DNA of 64,000 bases from Chryseobacterium gleum (GCA_945903645.1 CAMDOM010000006.1:18665-82664); one strand, 5' to 3'; counted from the first letter of the stretch, positions 21,576 through 30,081 are shown. Program-made: numbers and translations. The notes: generated by a model not told the origin, from the letters alone.

Positions 21576-22265
21576 TGCTACAAATTTGTAGCCCACACTT
21601 CGAATGGAGATGAAATGGCGCGGTTCGCTGGGCTTTTCTTCGAAGTATTTGCGGAAGGCCAAAATGAAATTGTCGATGGTGCGTGAGGTGGGATAGCTAT
21701 CGTAACCCCACACGTTTTCTAAAATGAAATCGCGCGAAAGGACTTCGTTTCTCCGCTCCACAAACAGTTTTAGCAATCCCATTTCGCGCTGGGTCAATTG
21801 ATGTTCCTTCCCTTTTCGGTCCATAATAATAAACGACCGGAAGTTGATGCTGCAATTTCCAAACGAAAACACATCGATGTTAACGCGCTGCTCGGTGCTA
21901 GAGCGCTTCAGCAAAGCCTGCACCCGAAGTAGGAACTCTTCCAAATTAAATGGCTTCACTAAGTAGTCGTCACCACCCACTTTTAACCCAAAAACGCGAT
22001 CTTCTACAGCATTTTTAGCGGTTAGAAACAGGATGGGAACCCGTGTATTTTCTAGGCGAATGGTTTGGCAAATGGTGAATCCATCCACTTCGGGCAACAT
22101 TACATCAAGAATCACGAGGTCGAATTTTCGTTGGCCAAACTCTTGTAAGGCCAATCTGCCATTGCCCACAGCAACAACCTCATAGCCATCAAGCTCGAGA
22201 TTGAGCTTGATGATATCCTGCAAACTCTCTTCGTCTTCTACTAAAAGGATGCGCTTGGCTGACAC
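21573..22265 (-). CDS. OmpR/PhoB-family response regulator, orphan
   Basis: From GTG 22265 the product has 230 residues, the usual length for this family. The receiver domain has the acidic pair E10 and D11, phospho-acceptor D54 (LVILDVMLPE), T82 and K104 (YLVKPF). The C-terminal winged helix is recognisable by LTQREMGLLKLF, VLSRDFILENVWG, SRTIDNFILAFRKYFE and SIRSVGYKFVA. It should bind DNA as a dimer when phosphorylated. No histidine kinase is adjacent, so the partner is elsewhere. A GTG at 22337 would add 24 residues that do not belong to the fold, and a promoter-like element at 22291-22298 lies between the two starts, so I prefer 22265. Confidence 0.88.
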   Translation of the reverse strand: MSAKRILLVEDEESLQDIIKLNLELDGYEVVAVGNGRLALQEFGQRKFDLVILDVMLPEVDGFTICQTIRLENTRVPILFLTAKNAVEDRVFGLKVGGDDYLVKPFNLEEFLLRVQALLKRSSTEQRVNIDVFSFGNCSINFRSFIIMDRKGKEHQLTQREMGLLKLFVERRNEVLSRDFILENVWGYDSYPTSRTIDNFILAFRKYFEEKPSEPRHFISIRSVGYKFVA

Positions 22266-22290
22266 GTGTGGCGTTTTAATGAACCGCTTA

Positions 22291-22298
22291 CAAAGTTG
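22291..22298 (-). promoter_or_regulatory. Putative -7 element of the response regulator gene
   Basis: CAACTTTG on the minus strand differs from TAnnTTTG only in the first base. It lies 25 nt before the GTG at 22265. The same octamer occurs upstream of the pseudogene (23968-23975). Confidence 0.4.
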
Positions 22299-22337
22299 CC
22301 TATTCTTACCATACCAATGTTGCGAAATACGAAACAC

Positions 22338-22345
22338 TAATTTTG
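22338..22345 (+). promoter_or_regulatory. Promoter -7 element of the 519-aa membrane protein (leaderless arrangement)
   Basis: TAATTTTG is a full consensus match and six bases separate it from ATG 22352. A TTG inside the element (22343) is therefore not the start. Confidence 0.5.
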
Positions 22346-22351
22346 GCCCAT

Positions 22352-23911
22352 ATGATGCAGGGAAATATCAAAGGAAACTATTCTGCTTGGCTTTATGCTT
22401 TTGCAATAGCTGTGGTGTTTCTATTCATTCGCGGCTACTCCTTTAATGTGGGCGATCAGTCGGAACATCTGCCGCAAGTTTATCAGGCACTAGACCCAGA
22501 ACTCTACACCAACGATTACTTCGTTCCAACATCGCAAACCCAATTCACGGTTCGCCATTTCTACGAACAATTGGTGGTGGCGATTGCTCAAACTATCGGG
22601 ATAGAGTGGGGCGTGTTTCTATTCACTTTGCTGTCAATTACCGTTTCGGCCTTTGCGTTTTATCAAATAGCGTGGGTATTTTTCAAACAGCGTTGGGCAG
22701 CATGGCTTTCTCCAGTATTTGTTTTGTTTGTGTTTTACGGATTTACAGTTGGGGGCAATTGCATTACTTATAATATGCTCATTTCAAGCACGCTTGCCAA
22801 AGCATTGGCCAGTTTGGCTTTGCTTCTAGTGCTGTATCGCAGATGGGCAATTGCTGGAGTATTATTAGGTGCGGCCTCGTTTTTCCAAGTTTTGGTAGGG
22901 CTTCAACTTATGTTAGTGCTCACATTGGTAATTCCGGTTATCGCCCTTGAAAAGCGTTGGTTGTCGCTGATAACGTGTTGGCTTGGATATTTGGCACTTG
23001 CATTGTTTGTTCTTATTCCAACGTTTGGGCAACAGTTTGGAACCGCAGCGCCTTATGATGCCGAGTTGTATTACGAAATCCTTTATCGTTTTCGGAATTA
23101 TCATCACTATTTGCCGTCACTTTTCCCAGTAAATCATTACATCAAGTTCATTGGAATTGGAATTGCTGGAATGGTCTCATTTTGGATTGTTAAACCATCA
23201 CACCGCAATTTTTGCCTGTCGTTTGTTGCCGTGGCATTTTTAGGAATGCTTGTGTATACCGTTGGATTAGAAGTGCTGCACCTCTCTTTTCTTGGGAAAA
23301 TACAGTGGTTCAAAACCACCATTTGGATTGTGGCGTTTTGCGCAATTATGGTAGCTGGGTTGGCAAGTTTGGTAATGCAAAGCCTCGTGCCTTCTGAGCG
23401 AATTGCGAGCAGAATGCCATGGGTAAGTGCCGCCATCGCGTTGGTTTTGTTGGTGATAATGGTTAATTCTGCATGGCTTCCTGCCCGCTTTGATGGCCAA
23501 TACATGATAGGGAACCGCAGACTGACCGATTTGGAGCGTATGCACCAATGGATTTCAGTAAACACGGAGAAAACTGCTATAGTTCTAGTGTCGCCAGAGA
23601 ACAGTAGTTTTTCTTGCCAAGCCCAGCGGTCTATGCCTATTCATTTTCATGCCATAATCCACGAGCCCGAGTTTATGCTTCCGTGGTATATAAAAATCGA
23701 GGAGATTTATGGAGTGGGATTAGATGAAATTTCCGAAACCAACGCGCGCGATTTGGCCACGCAGTTGTTCGAAACTCGAAACTATAACGGATATACCTAC
23801 GAAATAAACTACCGCTTGGACAACGCAACTACCTGTAAATTTCAAAATGAACTTGGCGCTATTGTGCATCAAGAAGGGCCTTGGATTTTTAGTCGGTTTA
23901 AAGCCGAATGA
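22352..23911 (+). CDS. Polytopic inner membrane protein, glycosyltransferase-like
   Basis: The 519-residue product has about ten to eleven hydrophobic segments spread to residue 375 and a soluble C-terminal domain of about 130 residues. The first extracytoplasmic loop carries acidic and Tyr-rich residues (GDQSEHLPQVYQALDPELY), a pattern like that of GT-C glycosyltransferases and DUF6798-type proteins, where an early Asp/Glu is catalytic. No confident family match can be made by eye. It is divergent from the response regulator, with start sites only about 90 bases apart, and could be its target. The ATG at 22352 is immediately followed by a second ATG. Confidence 0.6.
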   Translation: MMQGNIKGNYSAWLYAFAIAVVFLFIRGYSFNVGDQSEHLPQVYQALDPELYTNDYFVPTSQTQFTVRHFYEQLVVAIAQTIGIEWGVFLFTLLSITVSAFAFYQIAWVFFKQRWAAWLSPVFVLFVFYGFTVGGNCITYNMLISSTLAKALASLALLLVLYRRWAIAGVLLGAASFFQVLVGLQLMLVLTLVIPVIALEKRWLSLITCWLGYLALALFVLIPTFGQQFGTAAPYDAELYYEILYRFRNYHHYLPSLFPVNHYIKFIGIGIAGMVSFWIVKPSHRNFCLSFVAVAFLGMLVYTVGLEVLHLSFLGKIQWFKTTIWIVAFCAIMVAGLASLVMQSLVPSERIASRMPWVSAAIALVLLVIMVNSAWLPARFDGQYMIGNRRLTDLERMHQWISVNTEKTAIVLVSPENSSFSCQAQRSMPIHFHAIIHEPEFMLPWYIKIEEIYGVGLDEISETNARDLATQLFETRNYNGYTYEINYRLDNATTCKFQNELGAIVHQEGPWIFSRFKAE

Positions 23912-24004
23912 TTTCTAACATGATGGAATTACGTTTATTAATTTAGCATAACTTGAAATAGAACGTTCAACTTTGCCTCATCAACCAACAAAAACCTATA
24001 ACAA

Positions 24005-24640
24005 ATGAACATCAAGTAAAACATTTTTAGAATTGGTCGCTTAGCGCTTGTGGCAACGAAAACAGTCACAGTTATCGAAGTTGGATTTGGTATTCCTCAT
24101 AAAGAAGTGATTTTTGGAGTAGGTGTTGCAGTGTTTTTTGACGGGGTTGATTTTACTACTCGCCTTGATGCTGGCACAGTAACTAGCGAAGATACCTTGC
24201 TTTCCAGATTTCTAGATGGAACATATAGCACCTAGAGCACTACAAGTGCTACTGGTCTTGAATTCTTAGGAAATGTTAACTGGGATGTTTCTGGCGAAGG
24301 TGAAATCCCTGCATTTTCGCATACAGTGGATTGTGGATTTCCAAATGTTGGGGCTATAACAAGCGATGAAACGGTTATACGTGCTGATGGATATACCGTC
24401 ACTTTGAATGGAGGTATTTCCAATCCCGATTCTATTCAGTGGGTTGTAGGCGGTGAATCTTTTGGAGTTACTGGCCCAATGAATTCACGCACATTTACCG
24501 CTGCCGAGCTAAGTGCATTGCAAGCAGGTCCGAGCATTATTCAAGTTGCTCCGTACAATATTGATTCAGCTATGAAAAGTGGTAAAAAATTCCATTTCAT
24601 TAACCAAATGGTTGTAACGAAATCGGTTACAGTAGAATAA
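24005..24640 (+). pseudogene. Pseudogene of a ~210-codon protein broken by two in-frame stops
   Basis: From ATG 24005 a single frame runs 212 codons to TAA 24638-24640, interrupted only by TAA at codon 5 (24017-24019) and TAG at 24233-24235. The frame never shifts and the encoded sequence stays protein-like on both sides (VGFGIPHKEVIFGVGV; GLEFLGNVNWDVSGEGE; FTAAELSALQAGPSIIQV). The last part, about 105 residues, could still be made from an internal start. A promoter-like CAACTTTG (23968-23975) and a terminator (24660-24694) flank it, as for an intact gene. No family recognised. Nonsense mutation in a recently lost gene is the simplest reading; sequencing error at two sites is possible. Confidence 0.6.
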
Positions 24641-24659
24641 CTTTTTGGTTGACGCGATG

Positions 24660-24694
24660 AGGGCCGATTTTCGAAAGAGAATCGGCCTTTTTTG
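24660..24694 (+). terminator. Terminator after the pseudogene
   Basis: GGCCGATTTTC and GAGAATCGGCC form an 11-bp stem with one G-T pair around GAAA, followed by six T. The TTTG at its end also serves as the -33 element of the pdxH promoter. Confidence 0.88.
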
Positions 24695-24724
24695 TTTTTA
24701 GGAGTTTCGGCTTGTCTATCTTTG
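24691..24724 (+). promoter_or_regulatory. pdxH promoter
   Basis: TTTG at 24691-24694 (-33) and TATCTTTG at 24717-24724 (-7) have 22 bases between them; both match the Bacteroidota consensus. The leader would be about 15 nt. Confidence 0.65.
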
Positions 24725-24743
24725 AGCATCAGAGGAATGTGAA

Positions 24744-25400
24744 ATGAGCTTGGAAGAAGTACGTAATTACATCAACAGTATTCGAAGAGATTTCGCCAAT
24801 AGACCATTGGACGAATCGGGTTTGCTTAGCGATCCTTTTAACCAATTTGCACAATGGATGGAAGAGGCCGTGAATAGCCAAATCTTGGATCCTTATGCCA
24901 TGTGTGTTTCTACTGTTGGCAACGATTTATGGCCATCATCGCGCATTGTTTATCTCCGTGATGTTGCCGAAGATGGTTTTGTGTTTTATACCAATTACGA
25001 TAGCCACAAGGCAAAAGACATAGCCCAGAATCCATTTGCTGCCATCAATTTTCATTGGTCAGAATTGGAACGTCAAGTGAGGATAGAAGGTGGTGTTAGT
25101 AAGATTACGGAGGATAAAAGTGATGCCTATTGGGCCAGTCGTCCGCGCGAAAGTCAAGTAAGTGCGTGGATGAGCGAGCAAAGTCAATCTGTGGGTAGCC
25201 GCGAGGAACTCGAGTTACGAAAAAGTGCCATTCTACAACGATTTGAAGGTGTTGAAATACCACGTCCTAACCATTGGGGAGGTTATGTTGTAGTGCCAGA
25301 TCGGGTTGAGTTTTGGCAAGGAAGACCAAACAGATTGCACGATAGATTGGTCTATTTGAAGCAGACAAACCATTGGAAAATTATTCGGCTAAATCCGTAG
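24744..25400 (+). CDS. pdxH: Pyridoxamine 5'-phosphate oxidase
   Basis: The 218-residue product is the FMN enzyme that oxidises pyridoxamine or pyridoxine 5'-phosphate to pyridoxal 5'-phosphate, using O2. Family signatures run the whole length: DPFNQFAQWMEEA, SSRIVYLRD and GFVFYTNYDSHKAKDI in the FMN-binding barrel, FHWSELERQVRIEG, WASRPRESQVSAWMSEQS, then the C-terminal PRPNHWGGYVVVPDRVEFWQG and RLHDR. The length is typical. It has its own promoter and faces the TetR gene convergently with 11 bases between stops. PLP made here is the cofactor of the aminotransferase and GcvP encoded further along. Confidence 0.97.
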   Translation: MSLEEVRNYINSIRRDFANRPLDESGLLSDPFNQFAQWMEEAVNSQILDPYAMCVSTVGNDLWPSSRIVYLRDVAEDGFVFYTNYDSHKAKDIAQNPFAAINFHWSELERQVRIEGGVSKITEDKSDAYWASRPRESQVSAWMSEQSQSVGSREELELRKSAILQRFEGVEIPRPNHWGGYVVVPDRVEFWQGRPNRLHDRLVYLKQTNHWKIIRLNP

Positions 25401-25411
25401 TAACAGATAGT

Positions 25412-26023
25412 CTATTTTGCAGGTTGACGTGCTAGAATTCCATAAAAGCGCATCTTGAAATAACTTTCGAAAGCATCTTTAAGATTGATGCCTTTTTTGG
25501 TTAGAAATTCAGGATTGGTAAGGGCGTCAAAAAAAAGTTCATCGCTAAGTACAAGAATATCCGTGTCCAAATCTTCGAAAACACCAACTGCAATGCCCTC
25601 GGTATAAAACCGCTTGAGTACGTGAAGCGCGAATTCTTTGAACCCATTAATGAGATGCCACAAGTCAGGGTAAATCTCCTTTAAGTCTGCCAGAAATAAA
25701 TTGCTCACATCACCCAAATGACGTGATATAGAAGCGACTGCAAGAACATAACGATCTATATAACTCTTTTCTTCGTCTACCAAAATTGTTTCAAAGTGCC
25801 GTAAATCGTCCAGTTTTTGGAGAATGGCAATCGAGACAATTTCCTTGTGCGATTCGAAATGCTTGTATACCGTGGCTTTTGATTTCCCCAAAGCCTTGGC
25901 CATTTCATCCATAGAAACGGCTCTAATTCCTTGCTCTTGCAAAAGAGGATAGAGTGCCTTTGCCCAAGCTTGTCGCTTCTTAGGGTCTCGTATTCGTTCC
26001 TTCTCTAGTGATTGCCTTCCCAT
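25412..26023 (-). CDS. TetR/AcrR-family transcriptional regulator
   Basis: From ATG 26023 the product has 203 residues. The N-terminal helix-turn-helix (GIRAVSMDEMAKALGKSKATVYKHFESHKEIV) is shown by its pieces VSMDEMAKALGKSKATVYKH and HFESHKEIV. The C-terminal helical domain would bind an unknown small ligand. It is divergent from an AlkB-like monooxygenase gene and an inverted repeat lies between them, so it probably represses that gene and itself. A TTG at 26032 would fall inside the promoter element and is rejected. The element ends 6 nt before the ATG. Confidence 0.88.
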   Translation of the reverse strand: MGRQSLEKERIRDPKKRQAWAKALYPLLQEQGIRAVSMDEMAKALGKSKATVYKHFESHKEIVSIAILQKLDDLRHFETILVDEEKSYIDRYVLAVASISRHLGDVSNLFLADLKEIYPDLWHLINGFKEFALHVLKRFYTEGIAVGVFEDLDTDILVLSDELFFDALTNPEFLTKKGINLKDAFESYFKMRFYGILARQPAK

Positions 26024-26029
26024 CGGCAA

Positions 26030-26037
26030 CAAATATA
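26030..26037 (-). promoter_or_regulatory. Promoter -7 element of tetR-type gene (leaderless arrangement)
   Basis: TATATTTG on the minus strand is a full consensus match, six bases before ATG 26023. Confidence 0.55.
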
Positions 26038-26039
26038 GT

Positions 26040-26067
26040 GTAAACTTTTATTCAACATATAGTTTAC
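26040..26067. promoter_or_regulatory. Putative TetR-type operator (inverted repeat)
   Basis: GTAAACT (26040-26046) and AGTTTAC (26061-26067) form a perfect 7-bp inverted repeat around a 14-base spacer. It lies directly upstream of the regulator's -7 element and close to the monooxygenase promoter. Position and symmetry fit an operator for the adjacent TetR protein; the 28-bp footprint is within the range for that family. Confidence 0.5.
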
Positions 26068-26083
26068 TTTTGAAAAACATTCC

Positions 26084-26091
26084 TACATTCG
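26084..26091 (+). promoter_or_regulatory. Promoter -7 element of the alkane monooxygenase-like gene
   Basis: TACATTCG matches TAnnTTyG, 30 nt upstream of ATG 26122. The operator arm at 26061-26067 falls in its upstream region. Confidence 0.45.
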
Positions 26092-26121
26092 CACCAAATT
26101 ATTCACCAAAATCTCGTTGTC

Positions 26122-27192
26122 ATGAATTTCAGCGCTTTGCAATATCTTTTTGTTTATACGGTTCCTGTGGTTGGATTTCTGGGGTTTTTCAAGTTTGGAG
26201 CTTGGACATGGGCTGTCCCAATTTATGCCTACGGAATTGTTCCTTTAGTAGAATTCTTAAGCAAAGGGTCTAAAGAGAACATGTCTAAGGCTGAGGAGGA
26301 AATTGCCAAGGATAGCCGAATTTACGATTGGATGGTATACAGTATTGTCCCGTTGCAGTGGGCCATGTTTATCACCTTTATGTTTGTTATCCAAACTCCT
26401 GGATTGGCATGGTGGGAATACACCGGTCTCATAGTTTCTATGGGAATTGGTTGCGCAGCTTTTGGGATTAATGTGGCTCACGAACTTGGCCATAGACACA
26501 AATGGTATGAGCAATGGATGGCCAAGGCATTGCTACTTACAGCCCAATACATGCATTTTTTTATCGAGCACAACAGAGGTCATCATAAAAATGTAAGCAC
26601 CTCAGAAGATCCAGCGACATCTCGCTATGGCGAAGTTGTTTATACCTTTTGGTTCCGTTCCGTTATTATGGGATATATCTCTGCTTGGAAAATTGAACTA
26701 GAGCAATTGAAGCGCCAAGGCAAACCATGGTATCACTACAGCAATGAAATGACGTTTTATGCTGTGGTCCAAGCTGGATTCTTGGTAGCTGTAGCTATGG
26801 TGTTTAATGTTCAGGTTATGGCTGCAGTTTTTGCAGCTTCGTGCATCGGTTTTCTTTTACTCGAAACGGTAAATTATATTGAGCACTACGGCTTAGCACG
26901 CCATAAGCGAGGCGACCGATATCAGCGCGTAATGCCTATTCACAGCTGGAATTCTGATCATCCCATGGGACGTTTGTTGTTATTTGAGCTTTCGCGCCAT
27001 AGCGATCATCATTACATGGCAAGTCGCCCATATCAGGTGTTGCGTCATTTTGATGATTCTCCACAAATGCCGACCGGTTACCCAGGTATGATTGTATTAG
27101 CGCTTATTCCACCATTGTGGTTTGCGGTAATGAATCCGAGAGTGGATAAATTAAGGCAGCAGTATCCTGATGACTTGGCTGTTGCGGCCTGA
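26122..27192 (+). CDS. Alkane 1-monooxygenase-like di-iron membrane hydroxylase (AlkB family)
   Basis: The 356-residue product is a polytopic inner-membrane fatty-acid-desaturase-superfamily protein. All AlkB histidine motifs are present: HELGHRH (residues 120-126), EHNRGHH (149-155), NYIEHYG (251-257) and HSDHH (293-297), which bind two irons. AlkB enzymes hydroxylate the terminal carbon of alkanes with rubredoxin and rubredoxin reductase; neither partner is in the window. It is slightly shorter than the classic Pseudomonas enzyme. Control by the divergent TetR regulator suggests induction by a hydrophobic substrate, but whether that is an alkane, a fatty acid or another lipid is not shown by the sequence. 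Confidence 0.85.
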   Translation: MNFSALQYLFVYTVPVVGFLGFFKFGAWTWAVPIYAYGIVPLVEFLSKGSKENMSKAEEEIAKDSRIYDWMVYSIVPLQWAMFITFMFVIQTPGLAWWEYTGLIVSMGIGCAAFGINVAHELGHRHKWYEQWMAKALLLTAQYMHFFIEHNRGHHKNVSTSEDPATSRYGEVVYTFWFRSVIMGYISAWKIELEQLKRQGKPWYHYSNEMTFYAVVQAGFLVAVAMVFNVQVMAAVFAASCIGFLLLETVNYIEHYGLARHKRGDRYQRVMPIHSWNSDHPMGRLLLFELSRHSDHHYMASRPYQVLRHFDDSPQMPTGYPGMIVLALIPPLWFAVMNPRVDKLRQQYPDDLAVAA

Positions 27193-27210
27193 ATTTGAAG
27201 GATAAATCCG

Positions 27211-28266
27211 CTAACGCGAGCGCGCTATTTCGGACTTATTGGCCAATTGCCCGCAGGCAGCATCAATGTCTTTTCCTCGGCTGCGTCTAATATTCACCAC
27301 CAGATTTCGCCCTTCCAAGTAGTTCTTGAACGCATCAGTTTTTCGTTCATCTGCTTTTTCAAATTCCCCACCATCAATAGGATTGTATTCTATAATGTTG
27401 ATTTTGGTTGGGAATTTCCTGCAGAAATCCGCCAATTCTTTGGCATCAGCCAATGAATCGTTGAAGTCCTTGAAAATGATGTATTCCAAGGTCGGGCGTA
27501 CATCTGTTTGTTGATGAAAATACCGCATTGCTTCGGCCAACTCTTTCAAGTTGTTGCTCTCGTTAATGGGCATGATGTGATTTCGTTTCTCTTCGTTGGC
27601 CGCGTGCAATGACAAAGCGAGGTGAAATTTTACTTTATCATCTCCAAGCTTGCGAATCATTTTGGCAATGCCAGCGGTGGAAACCGTAATTCGTTTTGGT
27701 GACATGCCCAGTCCATCGGGCGAAGTAATTCGCTCAATGCTTTGCATCACATTGCTGTAATTCAACAGCGGTTCGCCCATTCCCATATAGACGATATTGG
27801 TGAGCGGAATTCCATAATGCTCTTGCGACTGCCTTGATATATGCACCACTTGGTCGAAAATTTCATCTGCATTAAGGTTGCGAAGCCGGTCTAATTTTCC
27901 CGTAGCACAAAACTTACAGGTTAAGCTGCAACCAATTTGAGAACTGATGCATGCTGTCATTCGCGAAGCAGTGGGAATAAGAACTCCTTCTACCAACTTG
28001 CCGTCATGCGTTTGAAACGAACTCTTAATTGTTCGGTCGTTGCTCACCTGTTTTTCAGCTACTTGCACCGCATTTATAACGAAATGTTCCTTCAAAATCG
28101 CCCGAGTTGACGCGCTTAGATTGGTCATTTCCTCAAACGTATGCGCAGCTTTTTTCCAAAGCCATTCGTCAATTTGTTTGGCACGAAAAGCTTGTTCGCC
28201 ATGTTCTACCAAGAATGACTTTATTTGGTCCTGCGAGAAGGCTCTAATGTCCTGTTGTGTGGTCAT
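27211..28266 (-). CDS. rlmN: Dual-specificity 23S rRNA/tRNA adenine C2-methyltransferase RlmN
   Basis: The 351-residue product is a radical SAM enzyme that methylates C2 of A2503 in 23S rRNA and of A37 in some tRNAs, which tunes ribosomal accuracy. The 4Fe-4S motif CSLTCKFC supplies C113, C117 and C120, and the methyl-carrying Cys near residue 338 sits in ACGQL. Other family signatures are GMGEPLLNY, RITVSTAGI, LALSLHAANEEKR, IMPIN and EYIIFKDFNDS. The length is typical. Its promoter element ends 4 nt from the ATG, and the gene diverges from the amidohydrolase gene with only 27 bases between start codons. Confidence 0.97.
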   Translation of the reverse strand: MTTQQDIRAFSQDQIKSFLVEHGEQAFRAKQIDEWLWKKAAHTFEEMTNLSASTRAILKEHFVINAVQVAEKQVSNDRTIKSSFQTHDGKLVEGVLIPTASRMTACISSQIGCSLTCKFCATGKLDRLRNLNADEIFDQVVHISRQSQEHYGIPLTNIVYMGMGEPLLNYSNVMQSIERITSPDGLGMSPKRITVSTAGIAKMIRKLGDDKVKFHLALSLHAANEEKRNHIMPINESNNLKELAEAMRYFHQQTDVRPTLEYIIFKDFNDSLADAKELADFCRKFPTKINIIEYNPIDGGEFEKADERKTDAFKNYLEGRNLVVNIRRSRGKDIDAACGQLANKSEIARSR

Positions 28267-28270
28267 GGGT

Positions 28271-28278
28271 CAAAGATA
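28271..28278 (-). promoter_or_regulatory. rlmN promoter -7 element (leaderless arrangement)
   Basis: TATCTTTG on the minus strand, then ACCC, then ATG at 28266. This full consensus match has a spacing that puts the transcription start at the start codon. Confidence 0.65.
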
Positions 28279-28293
28279 CGCTACTGCTGTGCC

Positions 28294-29475
28294 ATGCGAT
28301 TCTTAAGTGCCAATTTGGTATATCCAATTTCATCTTCTCCGCTAATAAATGGCGTGGTAGTGGTTGATGGAAATAATCGAATTGCCGATGTGTTGCCTTC
28401 AAACGCACTTGATTTACCAGAAAGTGTAGAGAAATACGAAGGCATAATTTGTCCAGGATTTGTGAATGCGCATTGCCATTTGGAATTATCGCACATGAAA
28501 GGAGTGCTGCCAGAGGGCACTGGGCTCGATGGATTTATTGGAGGAATTGTAGCGCAAAGAGAAGCCGAATGGGACGCACTTCAACAAGCCCAAATAGCTG
28601 CTGATAATGCCATGTGGGAAGCTGGAATTCAGGCTGTGGGCGATATCTGTAATAATGATAGCACCATAGAAACAAAACGAAAAAGCCGCCTTCGCTATCA
28701 CTCCTTCATAGAACTCCTTGGAATTAACCCAAGTAGTGCAGAACTTACAATGCAGCGGGGAATCGATTTGGCTGAAAGTTATCGCGAGAAAAATTTAGCG
28801 GCTTCCGTTGTGCCGCATGCATCCTATTCTGTTTCGGCCAAGTTGCTTAACTTAATCTCGGAGTATGCTTCTAGGAACGGAACTCCCATTTCTATTCACA
28901 ATCAAGAGACGAAAAGCGAGGATGAAATGTTCGTGCAAGGAACGGGTTCCTTACTCGAAAAGCTGAGGAGTCTGGGCATTCCAATGCAATTTTTTGAACC
29001 TACAAAACAGACGGCATTAAGAAGCATCTTGCCATTATTGCCGCAGTCGAAGCCTATCTTATTTGTTCACAACACATTTACAACCGTGGACGAGATGGCT
29101 TGGGCAAATGCTAATAACAATGCATTGCTCTGGTGTACGTGCCCTTCGGCCAATCTCTACATCGAAGGCCTAGTTCCAGATGTTGCGAAATGGTTGAAAT
29201 GCGGCAGTACTATTTGCATTGGAACCGATAGTTTGGCATCCAATCACCAACTTTCTATTTTGGAGGAATTGCGTCTACTAGCGCAGCACTGCCCTACTAT
29301 TTCATTCGACAATCTTTTGCAAATCGCAACCTTAAATGGTGCCCGAGCTTTGGGGTTGGAAAAAGAAACGGGCACTTTGGAAAAATCCAAAATGCCCGGT
29401 GTAGTTTTAATTCAAAATGTGGATTTAGAGAATCCACGCATCAGCTCCACTACCACTGTGAATCGTCTGGTTTAA
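28294..29475 (+). CDS. Amidohydrolase-family deaminase-like protein
   Basis: From ATG 28294 the product has 393 residues and the metal-dependent amidohydrolase TIM-barrel fold. The first metal motif is GFVNAHCHLELSH, later ligands are in VPHASYSVS and FVHNTFTT, and the Asp is in CIGTDSLASNHQLS. The pattern is that of the aminodeoxyfutalosine deaminase / S-adenosylhomocysteine deaminase / chlorohydrolase group. An MqnF-like role in the futalosine route to menaquinone is possible but not proven, and no other mqn gene is in the window. A short open extension upstream overlaps rlmN and its promoter and is unlikely to be translated. It ends one base before the convergent DUF4468 gene. Confidence 0.8.
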   Translation: MRFLSANLVYPISSSPLINGVVVVDGNNRIADVLPSNALDLPESVEKYEGIICPGFVNAHCHLELSHMKGVLPEGTGLDGFIGGIVAQREAEWDALQQAQIAADNAMWEAGIQAVGDICNNDSTIETKRKSRLRYHSFIELLGINPSSAELTMQRGIDLAESYREKNLAASVVPHASYSVSAKLLNLISEYASRNGTPISIHNQETKSEDEMFVQGTGSLLEKLRSLGIPMQFFEPTKQTALRSILPLLPQSKPILFVHNTFTTVDEMAWANANNNALLWCTCPSANLYIEGLVPDVAKWLKCGSTICIGTDSLASNHQLSILEELRLLAQHCPTISFDNLLQIATLNGARALGLEKETGTLEKSKMPGVVLIQNVDLENPRISSTTTVNRLV

Positions 29476-30045
29476 TCACCAATCGTCTCCTTTGTCATCT
29501 GCTTTTGCGGCAATTTTACTCTTCATATCCTTAATCATAGCTTTCAGTTCAAGGTCGATATCAGCAAGTTGATACGCATGATTGTCCGCATTCGGATCGT
29601 TTTCTTTATCCAATAACCAGCCATCGATAGGTTGGTAGCTTGGGGCTTTATAGTTCAACGAGCTTACCACATATTTGTAGCGACCATCTTTAAACTGCAA
29701 CACCATAGTATACTGAATAAGCCCAGCATTACTAGTGGTTTTCACGCCTTTTTTGTCATAAGCAAAAATTGGAAACCGGGCGAAAACTTCAATTTCCCCG
29801 TTTTCTTCATCTTGCTTGCGTATTTTCTCCGTTGGATTTTTGTGATAGGTTTTAATCCATTCCATGGCTCTACCATAAAGCTCTTTGGCAGAAACACCAT
29901 CCAATTTACCCACGCCTTCGTAGGTAATTAGATTGGTTTTTTCGTCTACAGGCAAGTTTGGATAAACCAAGTCTTTGCTTTTTTGCGCATAACCAGACAG
30001 CGATGCCGCGGCAACAATTAGGAACAATATTGCTTTCATTTTCAT
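29476..30045 (-). CDS. Periplasmic DUF4468-type protein
   Basis: The 189-residue product has a cleavable signal peptide (MKMKAILFLIVAAASLSGYAQ, core ILFLIVAAASLS). The mature region has the DUF4468 TBP-like pattern: GVSAKELYGRAMEWIKTYHK, then FKDGRYKYVVSSLNY, then PIDGWLL. DUF4468 proteins are widespread secreted or periplasmic proteins of Bacteroidota without an assigned function. The ATG at 30045 is followed by a second ATG two codons on. It lies 36 bases after the D,D-carboxypeptidase gene and is probably cotranscribed with it. Confidence 0.75.
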   Translation of the reverse strand: MKMKAILFLIVAAASLSGYAQKSKDLVYPNLPVDEKTNLITYEGVGKLDGVSAKELYGRAMEWIKTYHKNPTEKIRKQDEENGEIEVFARFPIFAYDKKGVKTTSNAGLIQYTMVLQFKDGRYKYVVSSLNYKAPSYQPIDGWLLDKENDPNADNHAYQLADIDLELKAMIKDMKSKIAAKADDKGDDW

Positions 30046-30081
30046 GAGGATTGCGTGTTAAGAGTGAAAAAATGGAAACCC

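Noticed and set aside
24005..24640. Alternative genetic code or programmed readthrough at the two stops
   Set aside because: TAA and TAG terminate many intact genes in the window, and no special context such as a selenocysteine-type hairpin is evident; mutation is simpler.
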